A stretch of DNA of 41,322 nucleotides from Prevotella sp. (GCA_017443345.1 JAFSNR010000003.1:1-41322); one strand, 5' to 3'; shown: positions 30,830 through 39,956, numbered from the stretch's first letter. Notes: a model not told the origin generated them from the letters alone. A program made the numbers and translations.

Positions 30830-33696
30830 GCTGTTTTCTCCCATAACTCCATCACTTTTTGTTGTTTGTTGACTTCATTAGCGAACTTCAGGTACTTTCC
30901 TGCAAGTCCGGCTTTCTCCATATCCTGACAAAAATGTCGTATGCCTTCGACTGTATCACCGCCATAGTGTTTGATATAGATTTTCAGAGCCTCCTTCTCA
31001 GCACGCTCCGTAGTATAGGCCATATAACACTCAGGCGGTTCTTCCACACCATAGACATCTGAGCTTTGTCCTCGGCATATCCAGACCTCCTTGAAATAGT
31101 TTCGCCCCTCATGGTTGTCCAGACTGTTAATGGTAAAGATCTGCTGACGCTGTACATCGGTGATGCCGAGGATGGCAGCTATCTCATCATATCGGTCCTT
31201 GAACTTGCTCTGATCCAGGAGTATCTTAATATCAGAGTTGTTGATGATAGCCTCCTTGACAATCGGAGAGTCAATTACGTCATTCAGTTCCTGCGTTACC
31301 ACACCTGCAATGCCATGGAACTTTCTCACAGTCTTATACAGGTATTTGATATACTCAGCCATCGTAGGGGAGGAGATGGCCTTCCATGCCTCTTCGATAA
31401 TCAGAGCCTTACGTCCCTTCTTCAGACGCATCTTTTGCAGGAATACATCCATGATGATTAAAACCACGATAGGAAAGAGAACGGGGTCATCCTTAATCTT
31501 GTCTATCTCAAAAACAATGAATTTCTCATCGAAGAGGTTCAAGTCCATATCGTTATTCAGGATGGTTTCCAGTTTTCCTCCTTTGTGGAACGGTTCCAGG
31601 ATAGCAGCAAACTCGTTGATCGGGAAAGATATACTCTTTTCCTCAATGATTTGCGGAATACGCTCGCAAGTATACTCGTAGAAGGTGTCAAAGTTTAGTC
31701 TTGTGACTTTGAGCTCACGCTTCTGTCGCTCCATACGGGCTATACGCTGGTCTATCTTCATTAGGTAGTGACCTTCTATCAGTTCCGGCATCAGACGCAT
31801 TAGCTGGTTGTTGGCGTGTTCACGCTCACCAACACTTGCTCCCTGATCATTAGCTAAGTTCTGTAGCTTTTCTACGATACGCTGTACTTTGGCATGGTGA
31901 GCCTTCTCATCTTCAGTATAGGTCTGTTTGTCGGTGGATGCTGTGTCTTCAGCATCTTCACTGACCACATCCGAATCCTTCTCTATCTGTTCGATATACT
32001 CCCCATACTTACCATTACGCTTGTCAGCCAACAAAAGCTGTTTACGCAGTTCATCTTTCTCTTCGTTGGTATAGCCTGTGAAGGGATGGAAATAGGCATC
32101 ATAGTACTCGTTCAGCACGGTATCGATAATGGTATCCTCCAGCTTCTCTGCAGGTTTGTTACCCTTGAAGATCTGGAAGATGAGCGACTTCAAAAAATTC
32201 TTCTTCTCTCCGAAGTTCTGCTGATATTCCACATCACTGACCTTGAAAGGATTCATCGAGATAGGATGCTCCTTGCTGTAAGAGATATACGTGCCGTGGA
32301 AATAGCCGCAGATACCCTCATACGAGTCACCCGTATCCACCATCACAACATCAGTGTCCTGCTCGATGAGCTGACGTACTACGGTATTCGTCGAAAAACT
32401 CTTTCCGCTTCCCGATGGTCCCAGACAGAAGAAGTTCGAGTTATTCGTCAGTTTCAACTCTCCCTCCTTGCCAGTAAAGTCAATGGCAACAGGCACACCC
32501 TGACGATCCGTATAGAAGACCTTCAGCGGTGTCACCTCGTCATGCTTCATGCGCTCCTTGTAAAAAAGACACAGGGCCGAGTCATGCAAAGTCAGGAACA
32601 GGTCGTAGTCCTTGTTGAATCGGTAGGCATTGCCTGGAAAGGAACACATGAACAGCTCCAACTGGTTATAGGCCGACTTCGAGGGAGAGATACCCACCTC
32701 AAAGAGCTTGGTCTCCAGATAGGAGGTGACCTTGGTCAAATCCTTCTGTTTGCACGACACGAGTACATTGAAGTTCGTCCATACCATCGTCTTCTGCTGT
32801 GTGGCGATGACCTCCAGCACCTCGTCGATGTCCGCCTTGGCCAGACGGTTACTCGGATCGGGCATCGAGGCATGGCGCTTCGACTTGCCGATAAGCCGCT
32901 GACGCTCCCTGCGCTGTGCCGGAATCTGAATCACCTGGTTATAGACCACGCAGTCCGTCAGAGGCACTGTGGAGAGGAACGACAGTAGGTCGGTGCTCAC
33001 CGGATAGCCGTTGACAGCCTGCGTCTTGACGGGATGAATCAGTGTCGGCAGGTCTATGGTGTCGATATCCACGAGCGGATAGCACTTGACGGTACGGTCG
33101 CCGATTTTCAGATACTCGTCCGAGCATTTGAAGTTCGTCATGCCGAAAGGCCCCTTGCGGAAGTCAAAGGCCATGAAGCGGTGGAGGTACTCGTCAATCT
33201 CCTGCCTGTCAAGGCGATGGAAGGGCAGCCCCTTCTCCTCGAAGATGTTTTCCACTTTCTGCACCTTGGCCAGGAACTCCGCCCATTTCTTGGGGTCGTA
33301 TGCGACAAAGGTGCTTCTCTTGGTATCCTGCGTGATAATGATAAAGGTACGGATCTCCGTATAGGGACGGCCTTCATAATAGCGAAAGTAGCTCTGTGAG
33401 AGGAACTCCATGTCAGGTGTGATGTCGTGGTGGTATGCCTGCCTACAAAATATGTCCTGCTTCTGCAGACAATAACCCTCGCCCAGCGTCTGGAGCACGT
33501 TGTCCCAGATATCCATGTAGGCATAGTACTGATCCGCATCGGTACACCACTGCTGTACAGGGTTCTCGATCTCGAATACAGACGACGGATTGCCGTTCTT
33601 GGAATAAAGAACGGTATGCGTGACCTTGCCTTTCGAGTCGGTGATATCCTCTATGCCTGTAAACAGGCTGTCAAAAACTTGTTTCTTGCTGCTCAT
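30826..33696 (-). CDS. traG: Conjugation ATPase TraG (VirB4-like)
   Basis: The 956-residue protein starts at ATG 33696 (MSSKKQVFD). A longer reading to 33846 would overlap traF and is rejected. Walker A is at about 426-433 (GPSGSGKS) and Walker B at 'ALIIEEAWKAISS' in the C-terminal part. The 'GIAGVVTQELNDV' and 'NNSDIKILLDQSKFKDR' segments are typical of VirB4/TraG. An inserted acidic linker lies at about 585-630. It is the main ATPase of the transfer channel. Overlaps with the next gene indicate coupled translation. Confidence 0.93.
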   Translation of the reverse strand: MSSKKQVFDSLFTGIEDITDSKGKVTHTVLYSKNGNPSSVFEIENPVQQWCTDADQYYAYMDIWDNVLQTLGEGYCLQKQDIFCRQAYHHDITPDMEFLSQSYFRYYEGRPYTEIRTFIIITQDTKRSTFVAYDPKKWAEFLAKVQKVENIFEEKGLPFHRLDRQEIDEYLHRFMAFDFRKGPFGMTNFKCSDEYLKIGDRTVKCYPLVDIDTIDLPTLIHPVKTQAVNGYPVSTDLLSFLSTVPLTDCVVYNQVIQIPAQRRERQRLIGKSKRHASMPDPSNRLAKADIDEVLEVIATQQKTMVWTNFNVLVSCKQKDLTKVTSYLETKLFEVGISPSKSAYNQLELFMCSFPGNAYRFNKDYDLFLTLHDSALCLFYKERMKHDEVTPLKVFYTDRQGVPVAIDFTGKEGELKLTNNSNFFCLGPSGSGKSFSTNTVVRQLIEQDTDVVMVDTGDSYEGICGYFHGTYISYSKEHPISMNPFKVSDVEYQQNFGEKKNFLKSLIFQIFKGNKPAEKLEDTIIDTVLNEYYDAYFHPFTGYTNEEKDELRKQLLLADKRNGKYGEYIEQIEKDSDVVSEDAEDTASTDKQTYTEDEKAHHAKVQRIVEKLQNLANDQGASVGEREHANNQLMRLMPELIEGHYLMKIDQRIARMERQKRELKVTRLNFDTFYEYTCERIPQIIEEKSISFPINEFAAILEPFHKGGKLETILNNDMDLNLFDEKFIVFEIDKIKDDPVLFPIVVLIIMDVFLQKMRLKKGRKALIIEEAWKAISSPTMAEYIKYLYKTVRKFHGIAGVVTQELNDVIDSPIVKEAIINNSDIKILLDQSKFKDRYDEIAAILGITDVQRQQIFTINSLDNHEGRNYFKEVWICRGQSSDVYGVEEPPECYMAYTTERAEKEALKIYIKHYGGDTVEGIRHFCQDMEKAGLAGKYLKFANEVNKQQKVMELWEKTA

Positions 33697-33724
33697 TCTT
33701 GCATTTGTGGTTTCTGGTATTATA

Positions 33725-34012
33725 CTATCGCTCGAAGAGACGGTTGTAAATAAATATTCCCTGATGCCGTCTCTTGGAGTGAAGTCCTTTTTTCTGCTTG
33801 ATGTAGATGGCAAGCAGTCCGCTGCCACCGGTAGCAACCGCCACAATCAGGGCAGGAATGGTTCCGAAGAGCACATAGAAAAGTATGAACCCCAGGAACG
33901 CAGCCCCGAAAGTGGCGGCAGCTATCACGATGAACCTGCCACGGATTCCCATGAATTCAAGGGGCATCTGCAGCCCCTTGAACACGGGATATCCACTGTA
34001 GTTTACATCCAT
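33725..34012 (-). CDS. traF: Conjugative transposon protein TraF (VirB3-like, DUF4133)
   Basis: The 95-residue membrane protein has two adjacent hydrophobic helices at about 28-47 and 50-68 after a short head (YPVFKGLQMPLEFMGIRG), and ends in a basic tail. The 'GLQMPLEF.GIRGRF' head is the typical DUF4133/TraF start. VirB3-like proteins work with the VirB4 ATPase encoded just downstream (28 bp). Confidence 0.9.
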   Translation of the reverse strand: MDVNYSGYPVFKGLQMPLEFMGIRGRFIVIAAATFGAAFLGFILFYVLFGTIPALIVAVATGGSGLLAIYIKQKKGLHSKRRHQGIFIYNRLFER

Positions 34013-34026
34013 TCTCCGGTCGGTTT

Positions 34027-34389
34027 TTAATATCCGAAGAACTTAGGCAGGGCAGCGGCCATAGCCAGCAGAGCAGCGCATCCGCCAATGGTCATCATGA
34101 TGGTCTTCTTTACATCTTGATCGCCATTTTGCAATTTGTAATAACAATTGAATGCACCGACAAGACTGACGATAGCAGCGAGGACATAGAGGAGGTTTCG
34201 CACAGGGTCGATGTACCCCTTGAAGGTTCCAACTGCCTGTGTAATGGCAGATGAGCCAGGATCAGCAAGAGCATAGCCCGTGCTACAGATGAACATCAGG
34301 GCCATAGCGGCCAGTCTCTTTGTCTTGCAAGAAATGAGGTTCCCCAAATTCTTTGCTGTCGAAATGACAGCATTCCAATTTTTCTGCAT
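34027..34389 (-). CDS. traE: Conjugative transposon protein TraE (VirB2-like, DUF4134)
   Basis: In the 120-residue protein, a long basic N-terminal signal region ends near ALADPG at about 43. Two hydrophobic helices follow (about 62-83 and 95-115), with 'VRNLLYVLAAIVSLVGAFNCYYKLQNGDQDV' in pieces, the DUF4134 pattern. This is the pilin-like or channel VirB2-type subunit. It precedes traF by 14 bp. Confidence 0.9.
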   Translation of the reverse strand: MQKNWNAVISTAKNLGNLISCKTKRLAAMALMFICSTGYALADPGSSAITQAVGTFKGYIDPVRNLLYVLAAIVSLVGAFNCYYKLQNGDQDVKKTIMMTIGGCAALLAMAAALPKFFGY

Positions 34390-34512
34390 TTGTGTTTCAT
34401 GGTGATTAAAAATAAATGTCCGAAAAATTCAAATAAGATATAAGTGTGTATTTATGGTTGCAGATATACTGCGAGTGTGTTCTGAAAAAGTGTTATCCTG
34501 TATCAGCACCTA

Positions 34513-34875
34513 TTAGACTTTCTCTGGTGCATATTCCGTTGATAGTACATCAGCCAGGCAGGTGGTGTTTGGTGCCTCATGCTCTCGGTCCAGCGTGTCA
34601 CATAGCTCATCGATGCTCATGCCTCCGTTGTAGCTGACCAGTTCCCCATTTTCAGGAGCAGCGTCAGCAGCCTTACTGACAGTAGGAATATCTGAGCGGT
34701 GTACCTCCGTCGGCTTGTACTTACCGACCTCGCCTGAGATGTCAACCTCTTCCTCAATTTCCAGTTCATCCTGGACAATGCTGCCCTTGGCAAAGAACAA
34801 ATCGTGGATAATCTGGTATGCGTAGTACAGAACATAAGCGACGATAATCATCGTCAGTAGTGTCTTGAATGTCAT
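34513..34875 (-). CDS. First tra-operon gene, TraD-like single-pass membrane protein
   Basis: The 120-residue protein has one N-terminal membrane helix (about 3-22, TLLTMIIVAYVLYYAYQII) and a strongly acidic soluble tail with 'DELEIEEEVDISGEV'. There is no catalytic motif. Its position before traE matches TraD of CTnDOT-like operons. The tra promoter lies 90 bp upstream. A 123-bp gap with no clear promoter separates it from traE, suggesting cotranscription. Confidence 0.65.
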   Translation of the reverse strand: MTFKTLLTMIIVAYVLYYAYQIIHDLFFAKGSIVQDELEIEEEVDISGEVGKYKPTEVHRSDIPTVSKAADAAPENGELVSYNGGMSIDELCDTLDREHEAPNTTCLADVLSTEYAPEKV

Positions 34876-34963
34876 ATCTTCCCTTCTTTAATTATTATTT
34901 CCTTTACTTTGTTCATATCAACGGAATCTGCGTGTTGTTCATGGCTTGTTCCGTTTTCGGGTG

Positions 34964-34995
34964 CAAAGTTACTACAACTTCAGCAACAAGACAAG
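34964..34995 (-). promoter_or_regulatory. Promoter of the tra operon
   Basis: On the minus strand, CTTG (34995-34992), a 20-bp gap and TAACTTTG (34971-34964) are followed by GCACCCGAAAA. The leader to the TraD-like gene is about 80 nt. The initial transcribed bases resemble those of the DNA-processing operon (GCACCCCGAAA at 17801-17791). Confidence 0.72.
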
Positions 34996-35052
34996 GAAGA
35001 AAATGAAAAATGCAGTTCGTTACAACTTCTTTTGAGACTCGATCAAAACTTA

Positions 35053-35200
35053 TAAAGGATTATAACTATTTCGGTAACAGGGAAATACTAATCCAGATGT
35101 GTAGGTTTAAAGACTAGATAATAGTTGTTTTTAATGTACAGAAGTAGATCTACGGATATCAGATAAATTGCAGCTCCACGGAGGAGGATATAATCCTTTA
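35053..35200. promoter_or_regulatory. 12-bp inverted repeat between the tra and higBA promoters
   Basis: TAAAGGATTATA (35053-35064) and TATAATCCTTTA (35189-35200) are perfect inverted copies 124 bp apart, in the gap between the divergent tra and higBA promoters. A short AGGAT-ATA-ATCCT palindrome overlaps the right copy. This could be a pair of operator half-sites for a regulator that loops the region. No gene is seen in the gap 34876-35299. Confidence 0.5.
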
Positions 35201-35206
35201 AAGGAC

Positions 35207-35232
35207 AAAAGTTCACTGATTTGTGAAGTTTT
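35207..35232 (+). promoter_or_regulatory. Operator-like palindrome of the second higBA module
   Basis: AAAAGTTCAC (35207-35216) and GTGAAGTTTT (35223-35232) form a 10-bp inverted repeat with one mismatch, ending 11 bp before the -33 element. HigA proteins repress their own promoter by binding such palindromes, so this is the likely HigA site. Confidence 0.5.
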
Positions 35233-35243
35233 TGACAAAAAAG

Positions 35244-35275
35244 CTTGGTTGTTTCAGCTATTTATTGTATTTTTG
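35244..35275 (+). promoter_or_regulatory. Promoter of the second higBA module
   Basis: CTTG (35244-35247), exactly 20 bp and TATTTTTG (35268-35275) match the consensus. The start near 35282 leaves about 18 nt before the ATG at 35300. Confidence 0.72.
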
Positions 35276-35299
35276 CACCGATAAATTTCATTGAGTGGC

Positions 35300-35596
35300 A
35301 TGAAGATATTGTTTCCAGAACGAATCGAGGAATTCTCGCGTAGGCATGCTGATGCCAAAGAGGCATTGGAGCGTTGGAGCAGTATATTGGCCGATGCCCA
35401 GTGGAAGAGTCATGCAGACTTGAAAGCCGATTTCCCATCGGCAGACTTTGTGGGCAACAACCGATATGTGTTCAATATCAAGGGTAACAACTATCGGACT
35501 GTCGTTCTGGTGGTGTTCTTTGCAGGGACGGTAGCCATCAGGTTTATCGGAACGCACGGTGAGTATGACAAGATTAAAGACATTAAAAATATATAG
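35300..35596 (+). CDS. higB: HigB-type mRNA interferase toxin
   Basis: The 98-residue protein starts at ATG 35300; TTG 35291 is less likely. The 'RYVFNIKGNNYRTVVLVVFFAG' centre (in pieces) and the 'AIRFIGTHGEYDKI' end are the hallmark of the HigB_toxin family, a ribosome-dependent RNase of the RelE fold. It differs from the first toxin at 6714, which is of the killer-protein type. The antitoxin follows after 3 bp. The promoter has an operator-like palindrome upstream. Confidence 0.9.
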   Translation: MKILFPERIEEFSRRHADAKEALERWSSILADAQWKSHADLKADFPSADFVGNNRYVFNIKGNNYRTVVLVVFFAGTVAIRFIGTHGEYDKIKDIKNI

Positions 35597-35599
35597 GCT

Positions 35600-35977
35600 A
35601 TGACTATCAGGGACGAAAAAGAGTATAAGGATTATGAGGCCCGCGTGGAAAAACTGATCGAGCGTGGAACGGAGCTGGGCGACATGGAGTTGTTGAGTCA
35701 GGAGGAGAAGGCTGAGTTCACGATGCTGAGCGAAGCCCTTGATGAGTATGGCCGTGCCTATCATCCGCTGCCTGGCAGGATGAGCTCACTGCTTACTGAT
35801 GCCATTCTGACTCAGGTGAAAGAGCGTGGACTGAAGCAAAAGGATGCTGCCCAGATGATTGGTATCAGTGCCACAACCTTCAGTGACCTGCTTCATGGTC
35901 GCAGGTCTATGAGTTTCGACATTGCCCGCAGTCTGTACAAAGTGCTGGGAGTGCCTGCAGAAGTGGTGCTCGCGTAA
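35600..35977 (+). CDS. higA: HigA-type antitoxin with HTH domain
   Basis: The 125-residue protein has an acidic helical N-terminal half (1-60) resembling the toxin-binding part of such antitoxins. A C-terminal HTH (about 70-120) holds 'ERGLKQKDAAQMIGISATTFSDLLHGRRSMSF' in pieces. It would neutralise HigB and repress the operon through the palindrome at 35207-35232. It is followed by the convergent recombinase genes. Confidence 0.88.
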   Translation: MTIRDEKEYKDYEARVEKLIERGTELGDMELLSQEEKAEFTMLSEALDEYGRAYHPLPGRMSSLLTDAILTQVKERGLKQKDAAQMIGISATTFSDLLHGRRSMSFDIARSLYKVLGVPAEVVLA

Positions 35978-36064
35978 GATACTATCCTTTCCTGACAGAA
36001 GGGGAAAAGGGTGGGTCTTCACAGAAATGACGGTAACGCTTTAATTCATTAAGAACTTTAATAG

Positions 36065-36091
36065 CAGATGAGTCCACCAAGGACTCGTCTG
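36065..36091 (-). terminator. Hairpin abutting the first recombinase stop codon
   Basis: CAGATGAGTCC (36065-36075) pairs with GGACTCGTCTG (36081-36091) over 11 bp with one GU and a 5-nt loop. It touches the TGA stop at 36092-36094. The flank on the minus strand is only moderately T-rich, so it is a probable but not perfect terminator of the recombinase operon. Confidence 0.55.
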
Positions 36092-37675
36092 TCATTTCCC
36101 ACCATTGAGTTTGTCAAGCAAATCCTTAATGCAGTTTACTTCTGCCAGGTCTATATCCTTCAGCTCCTGCTCGCATTGCTTCAAGAGAGTTTCGCAACGG
36201 TCGATGATGCTTCCGTCTGTGATCTCGAAATTCTTGTTCAGACCGTCCTTGCCCACGATGATGGAGGTGGGGATGTCCACGCTCTCATCCATGAATGTCA
36301 TCCTCATGATTACGCGCCATTTGTCCTCCGGCAACTTGTCCTGCGGGATGACCATGTAGCGTAGGCTGACAAGGCTGTCCTCCACCTCCTCCAGTGAGTC
36401 AACGAACACGGAACAGCCGAACTCTCCGTCAGGATCCACGAACGTGTTGCGCGTTCCTTCTTCCTCACGGCCTCCGAAGACATAGTCCAGAAGCCTGAAG
36501 TTGGCATCGTTGATCTCGTCAAAGCTCTGCCGCAGATACCTGTCCGTGACCCTGAACAAGTGAATACGATGGTTCAGCATCTCATGGACTACGTACTTGT
36601 TGATGCCGAGGTCGTTGGTGGCAATGGTGGCCATCGAGTGACGGGCAGCATAAAACGTCAGGTCTGGGACACCGATGATTTTTCCAATCTCTCTCAGACC
36701 GGTGCTCAGTGTGCCGTTGAATGTCCTGGTATTCTTGTATCTCCTGAAGAAGCGGAAAACCTTTCTCGGATCCAGCCGTCCAGCCTTGTATTTCTCAATC
36801 AGCGGCTTCAGACAGGGGTGGACCCTGATGACGATACGCCCCTTGTCTGCCCTGCGGTCTTTGACCTTGGCACGCTCATAGGTGATATTTCCCTCCTTGT
36901 CATATTCACATCCATACAGGTCTACAGCATTCGTACCCATCGTCATGAAGGAGATGAGGAAGGCATCACGCGCCAGGTTCCTGCGGGAGTTGTGCTGCTT
37001 CTCGTCGGGAACGGCAGCAATGTCCCGAATCTGCTGGACGGTCAACGCCCTGTGTCCTCTTGCGGGGAAGTAAGGCTTGTCCACCTTCCAGTGATCCACG
37101 TTGCGCCTGACGAACAGCGACGACGTGTCGTTGTCATTGTACATCTCCCTGATGTCGTTGAAGATGCGCCTGACAGCCCTGGGATACTTGTCCGCTGCGC
37201 AGGGACGGTCACTCAGGGAACGCTCGAAGTCCTTCAGCAGCTGTGCGGACATCCTGCTACAGGGAAAAGAGTCCTTTCCTACGAACTTCCTGAAGCCTTT
37301 CAGGGCAACCTTATAGTCGGCAATGCCCTTTTTCTTGCTCCTGTTCTCTATCCAGTGCTCAGCAAACCCGATAAAGTCGATGTCCACCTCACTCTGTGCT
37401 GTGATGAGCTTATAGACAGTATCGATGTCCAGCTCATATTCCCTGAGCTGTAGGTGCTCCAGGCGCTGGCGGTACAGACGACAGAGATCCATTGTGTCCC
37501 GGAGTACGCGCCCTTTCAGTTCATTATCCCTATCCCCCCTGATGTCCTTTGACGTGGCGTAGATGCTTGTGGGTATGACCCTCCTCTCGTAATGATGATG
37601 GAGGATGATGTCCACCTTCCACAGGTTATCCTTGTCCTTATGCTCAGGTGTGAGCGTATATCTGATCTTTGACAT
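36092..37675 (-). CDS. Tyrosine recombinase 1 with C-terminal extension
   Basis: The 527-residue protein starts at MSKIRYTL (ATG 37675), equivalent to the start of its paralogue. An N-terminal SAM-like core-binding domain (about 90-190) precedes the catalytic domain (about 210-385), with K in 'ERAKVKDRRADKGRI', R-H at about 345 (ARHSMAT), H in MLNHR, and the nucleophile Y in TDRYL at about 378. The usual box I Arg is replaced (MGTNAVDLY, Asn). About 145 residues follow the Tyr, far more than in most integrases. Nucleotide similarity with the next copy is high over long stretches. Confidence 0.88.
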   Translation of the reverse strand: MSKIRYTLTPEHKDKDNLWKVDIILHHHYERRVIPTSIYATSKDIRGDRDNELKGRVLRDTMDLCRLYRQRLEHLQLREYELDIDTVYKLITAQSEVDIDFIGFAEHWIENRSKKKGIADYKVALKGFRKFVGKDSFPCSRMSAQLLKDFERSLSDRPCAADKYPRAVRRIFNDIREMYNDNDTSSLFVRRNVDHWKVDKPYFPARGHRALTVQQIRDIAAVPDEKQHNSRRNLARDAFLISFMTMGTNAVDLYGCEYDKEGNITYERAKVKDRRADKGRIVIRVHPCLKPLIEKYKAGRLDPRKVFRFFRRYKNTRTFNGTLSTGLREIGKIIGVPDLTFYAARHSMATIATNDLGINKYVVHEMLNHRIHLFRVTDRYLRQSFDEINDANFRLLDYVFGGREEEGTRNTFVDPDGEFGCSVFVDSLEEVEDSLVSLRYMVIPQDKLPEDKWRVIMRMTFMDESVDIPTSIIVGKDGLNKNFEITDGSIIDRCETLLKQCEQELKDIDLAEVNCIKDLLDKLNGGK

Positions 37676-37733
37676 TGCAGTTCTTGACAATTATGTGTAA
37701 ATGGATGCTATTATTATCTTTCAATCGAGGAAT

Positions 37734-39308
37734 TCAATCATTGAGCGCTTCAAGCAGATCCGTGATGCTACTCAGTTCTGACAGGTCTATATCCTCCAAC
37801 TTTTGCTCGCATTGCTTAAGAAGTGTCTCGCAACGGTCGATGATGCTTCCGTCCGTAATCTCGTAGTTCTTGTTCAGGCCGTCCTTGCCGACGATGATGG
37901 AGGTGGGAATGTCCACGCTTTCATCCAGGAAAGACATTCTCATAATTACACGCCACTTGTCCTCCGGCAGCTTGTCCTGCGGGATGACCATGTAGCGTAG
38001 GCTGACAAGGCTGTCCTCAACCGCCTCCAATGCATCCACGAACACGGAACAGCCGAACTCCCCGTCAGGATCCACGAACGTATTGCTCGTTCCTTCCTCC
38101 TCACGGCCTCCGAGGACGTAGTCCAGAAGTTTGAAGTTGGCCTTGTTGATCTCGTCAAAGTTCTTCCGCAGATACCTGTCCGTGACCCTGAAAAGGTGGA
38201 TGTGGTGGTTCAGCATCTCGTGCACCACATATTTGTTGATGCCGAGGTCATTGGTGGCGATGGTGGCCATCGAGTGACGTGCTGCATAAAATGTCAGGTC
38301 CGGAATGCCGACATACTTGCCTACCTCCTTAAGCCCCCTGCTGAGCATGGTGTTGAAGACCTCACACGTGGAATAACGCTTGTGGAAGTTGAACACAAGA
38401 CGTGTTTCCCAGGCCTTCTTGTTGGCATATTTCTCCAGATAGGGCATTAATAGTGGGTGTGGTTTGATGACGATACGGGCTTTGTCTGTCCTGCGGTCTT
38501 TGACCTTGGCACGTTCATAGGTTATATTGCCGTCCTCGTCATACTCACATCCGTACAGGTCGATGGCATTGGTGCCCATCGTCATGAAGGATATGAGGAA
38601 GGCATCGCGGGCCATGTTGCGCTGTGAGTTAATGCGCTTCTCGTCAGGAATGGCGGCAATGGCGCGTATCTGCTGGACAGTCAGTGCCCTCTGGCCTCTC
38701 GCAGGGAAGTATGGATTGTCAACCTTCCAGTTGTCCAGGTTGCGCCTGACGAACAGCGACGACGTGTCGTTGTCGTTGTAGATCTCCCTGATGTCGTTAT
38801 AGATGTGCCTTATGTATCTTGGATATGCATTTGCCGAGCAAGGACGGTCGTTCAGGGAACGCTCGAACTCTTTCAGCAGCTGTGAGGACATCCTGCTGCA
38901 GGGAAAAGTGTCCTTTCCCACAAACCTCCTGAAGCTGGCCAGTGCTACCTTGTAGCAATGGATTGATTTCTTCTGACTGTTGTGCTCTATCCAGTGCTCA
39001 GCAAACCCGATAAAGTCGATGTCCACCTCACTGCTGGCCGTGATGAGCTTGTGGATGGTGTCGATGTCCAGCTCATATTCCCTGAGCTGCAAGTGCTCCA
39101 GCCTTTGGCGATACAGACGGCAGATGTCCATCGTGTCCCGGAGCACCCGGCCTTTCAGCTGCTTGTCCGGCCTGATGTCCTTTGTCGTGGCATATATGCT
39201 CGTTGGTATGACCCTTCTCTGGTAATGATGATGGAGGATGATGTCCACCTTCCACAGGTTATCCTTGCCCTTATGCTCAGGCGTGAGCGTATATCTGATC
39301 TTCGTCAT
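37734..39308 (-). CDS. Tyrosine recombinase 2 with C-terminal extension
   Basis: The 524-residue paralogue of the previous gene has the same motifs: box I MGTNAIDLY, K in 'ERAKVKDRRTDKARI', R344-H (ARHSMAT), MLNHH and TDRYL, then a shared C-terminal domain with 'FGCSVFVDALEAVEDSLVSLRYMVIPQD' in pieces. It lies 58 bp upstream of recombinase 1 on the same strand, so they are cotranscribed. The middle (about 285-320, around 'KRYSTCEVFNTML') is the most diverged part, suggesting that the pair has different partners or sites. Confidence 0.88.
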   Translation of the reverse strand: MTKIRYTLTPEHKGKDNLWKVDIILHHHYQRRVIPTSIYATTKDIRPDKQLKGRVLRDTMDICRLYRQRLEHLQLREYELDIDTIHKLITASSEVDIDFIGFAEHWIEHNSQKKSIHCYKVALASFRRFVGKDTFPCSRMSSQLLKEFERSLNDRPCSANAYPRYIRHIYNDIREIYNDNDTSSLFVRRNLDNWKVDNPYFPARGQRALTVQQIRAIAAIPDEKRINSQRNMARDAFLISFMTMGTNAIDLYGCEYDEDGNITYERAKVKDRRTDKARIVIKPHPLLMPYLEKYANKKAWETRLVFNFHKRYSTCEVFNTMLSRGLKEVGKYVGIPDLTFYAARHSMATIATNDLGINKYVVHEMLNHHIHLFRVTDRYLRKNFDEINKANFKLLDYVLGGREEEGTSNTFVDPDGEFGCSVFVDALEAVEDSLVSLRYMVIPQDKLPEDKWRVIMRMSFLDESVDIPTSIIVGKDGLNKNYEITDGSIIDRCETLLKQCEQKLEDIDLSELSSITDLLEALND

Positions 39309-39359
39309 GACAGCAATCTCTTTTCTGGTTATACTTATTGGTAATGACGACCGATGCCG

Positions 39360-39956
39360 TCAGCGGGCAAGCCTGCTGACAACATCTGCCATGTGGATGG
39401 GCATCGTGCTCTCGTTGAGGTCCGAGACCTTCCTGCGGCAGGACTCGACGAGGCCGTTGCAGCGCTCGATAACGGTAGGGCTGATGATGTTGTAGTCGCT
39501 GTTGAGGTCACGCTGCGATACCCTGACTGAAGTGCCGATCTCCTTGTACTCCCTGCCCAGCATGACACGGATGATGACGTTCCATGTGCGGTCTGCATGG
39601 ATGTCCTGCGGGATAATGTAGTACTTGAACTTGATCCTGTCCTCATGCCCCGTACCATCAAGTGAGTCCGTGAGGAGACTGTCCACGTCACCGGCCTTCT
39701 TTCTCAGTACCGGCCCCAGTACAAGGTCGATGACCTTGAAGCTGGCCTCGTTGATGTTACGGAAGTCCTTCTTGATATACATGTCAGTGATGCGGTAGAT
39801 GGGAACCTGATGGTTCAGCATCTCATGGACGGTCAGTTTGTCCACGGCAGCATCGTTCAATGCGATGGTGGCCATCGAGTGACGCAAGCAGTGGTAATTC
39901 AGCCCGAAATCAGCGGAAGGCAGATGAAAGCAGTTAGAGACATAAAACGGTAGAAA
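39360..39956 (-). pseudogene. 5'-truncated third tyrosine recombinase
   Basis: The open frame, 198 codons, begins after a stop at 39957-39959 with no valid start. It has a proper box II, HCLRHSMAT (R at 39884-39882), MLNHQ and TDMYIKKDF with the nucleophile Tyr, and then the same long C-terminal extension as recombinases 1 and 2. About 320 N-terminal residues are missing. Coding sense reaches at least the segment DFGLNYHCLRHS and perhaps 39947. It lies 51 bp upstream of recombinase 2, so the original locus was a trio that has been interrupted at about 39940-39960. Confidence 0.8.

Noticed and set aside
31894-32988. 364-codon plus-strand ORF
   Set aside because: It lies wholly opposite traG, whose ATPase motifs are clear.
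36560-37453. 297-codon plus-strand ORF
   Set aside because: It is a shadow of recombinase 1; a similar antisense frame appears opposite recombinase 2, as expected from their sequence similarity.
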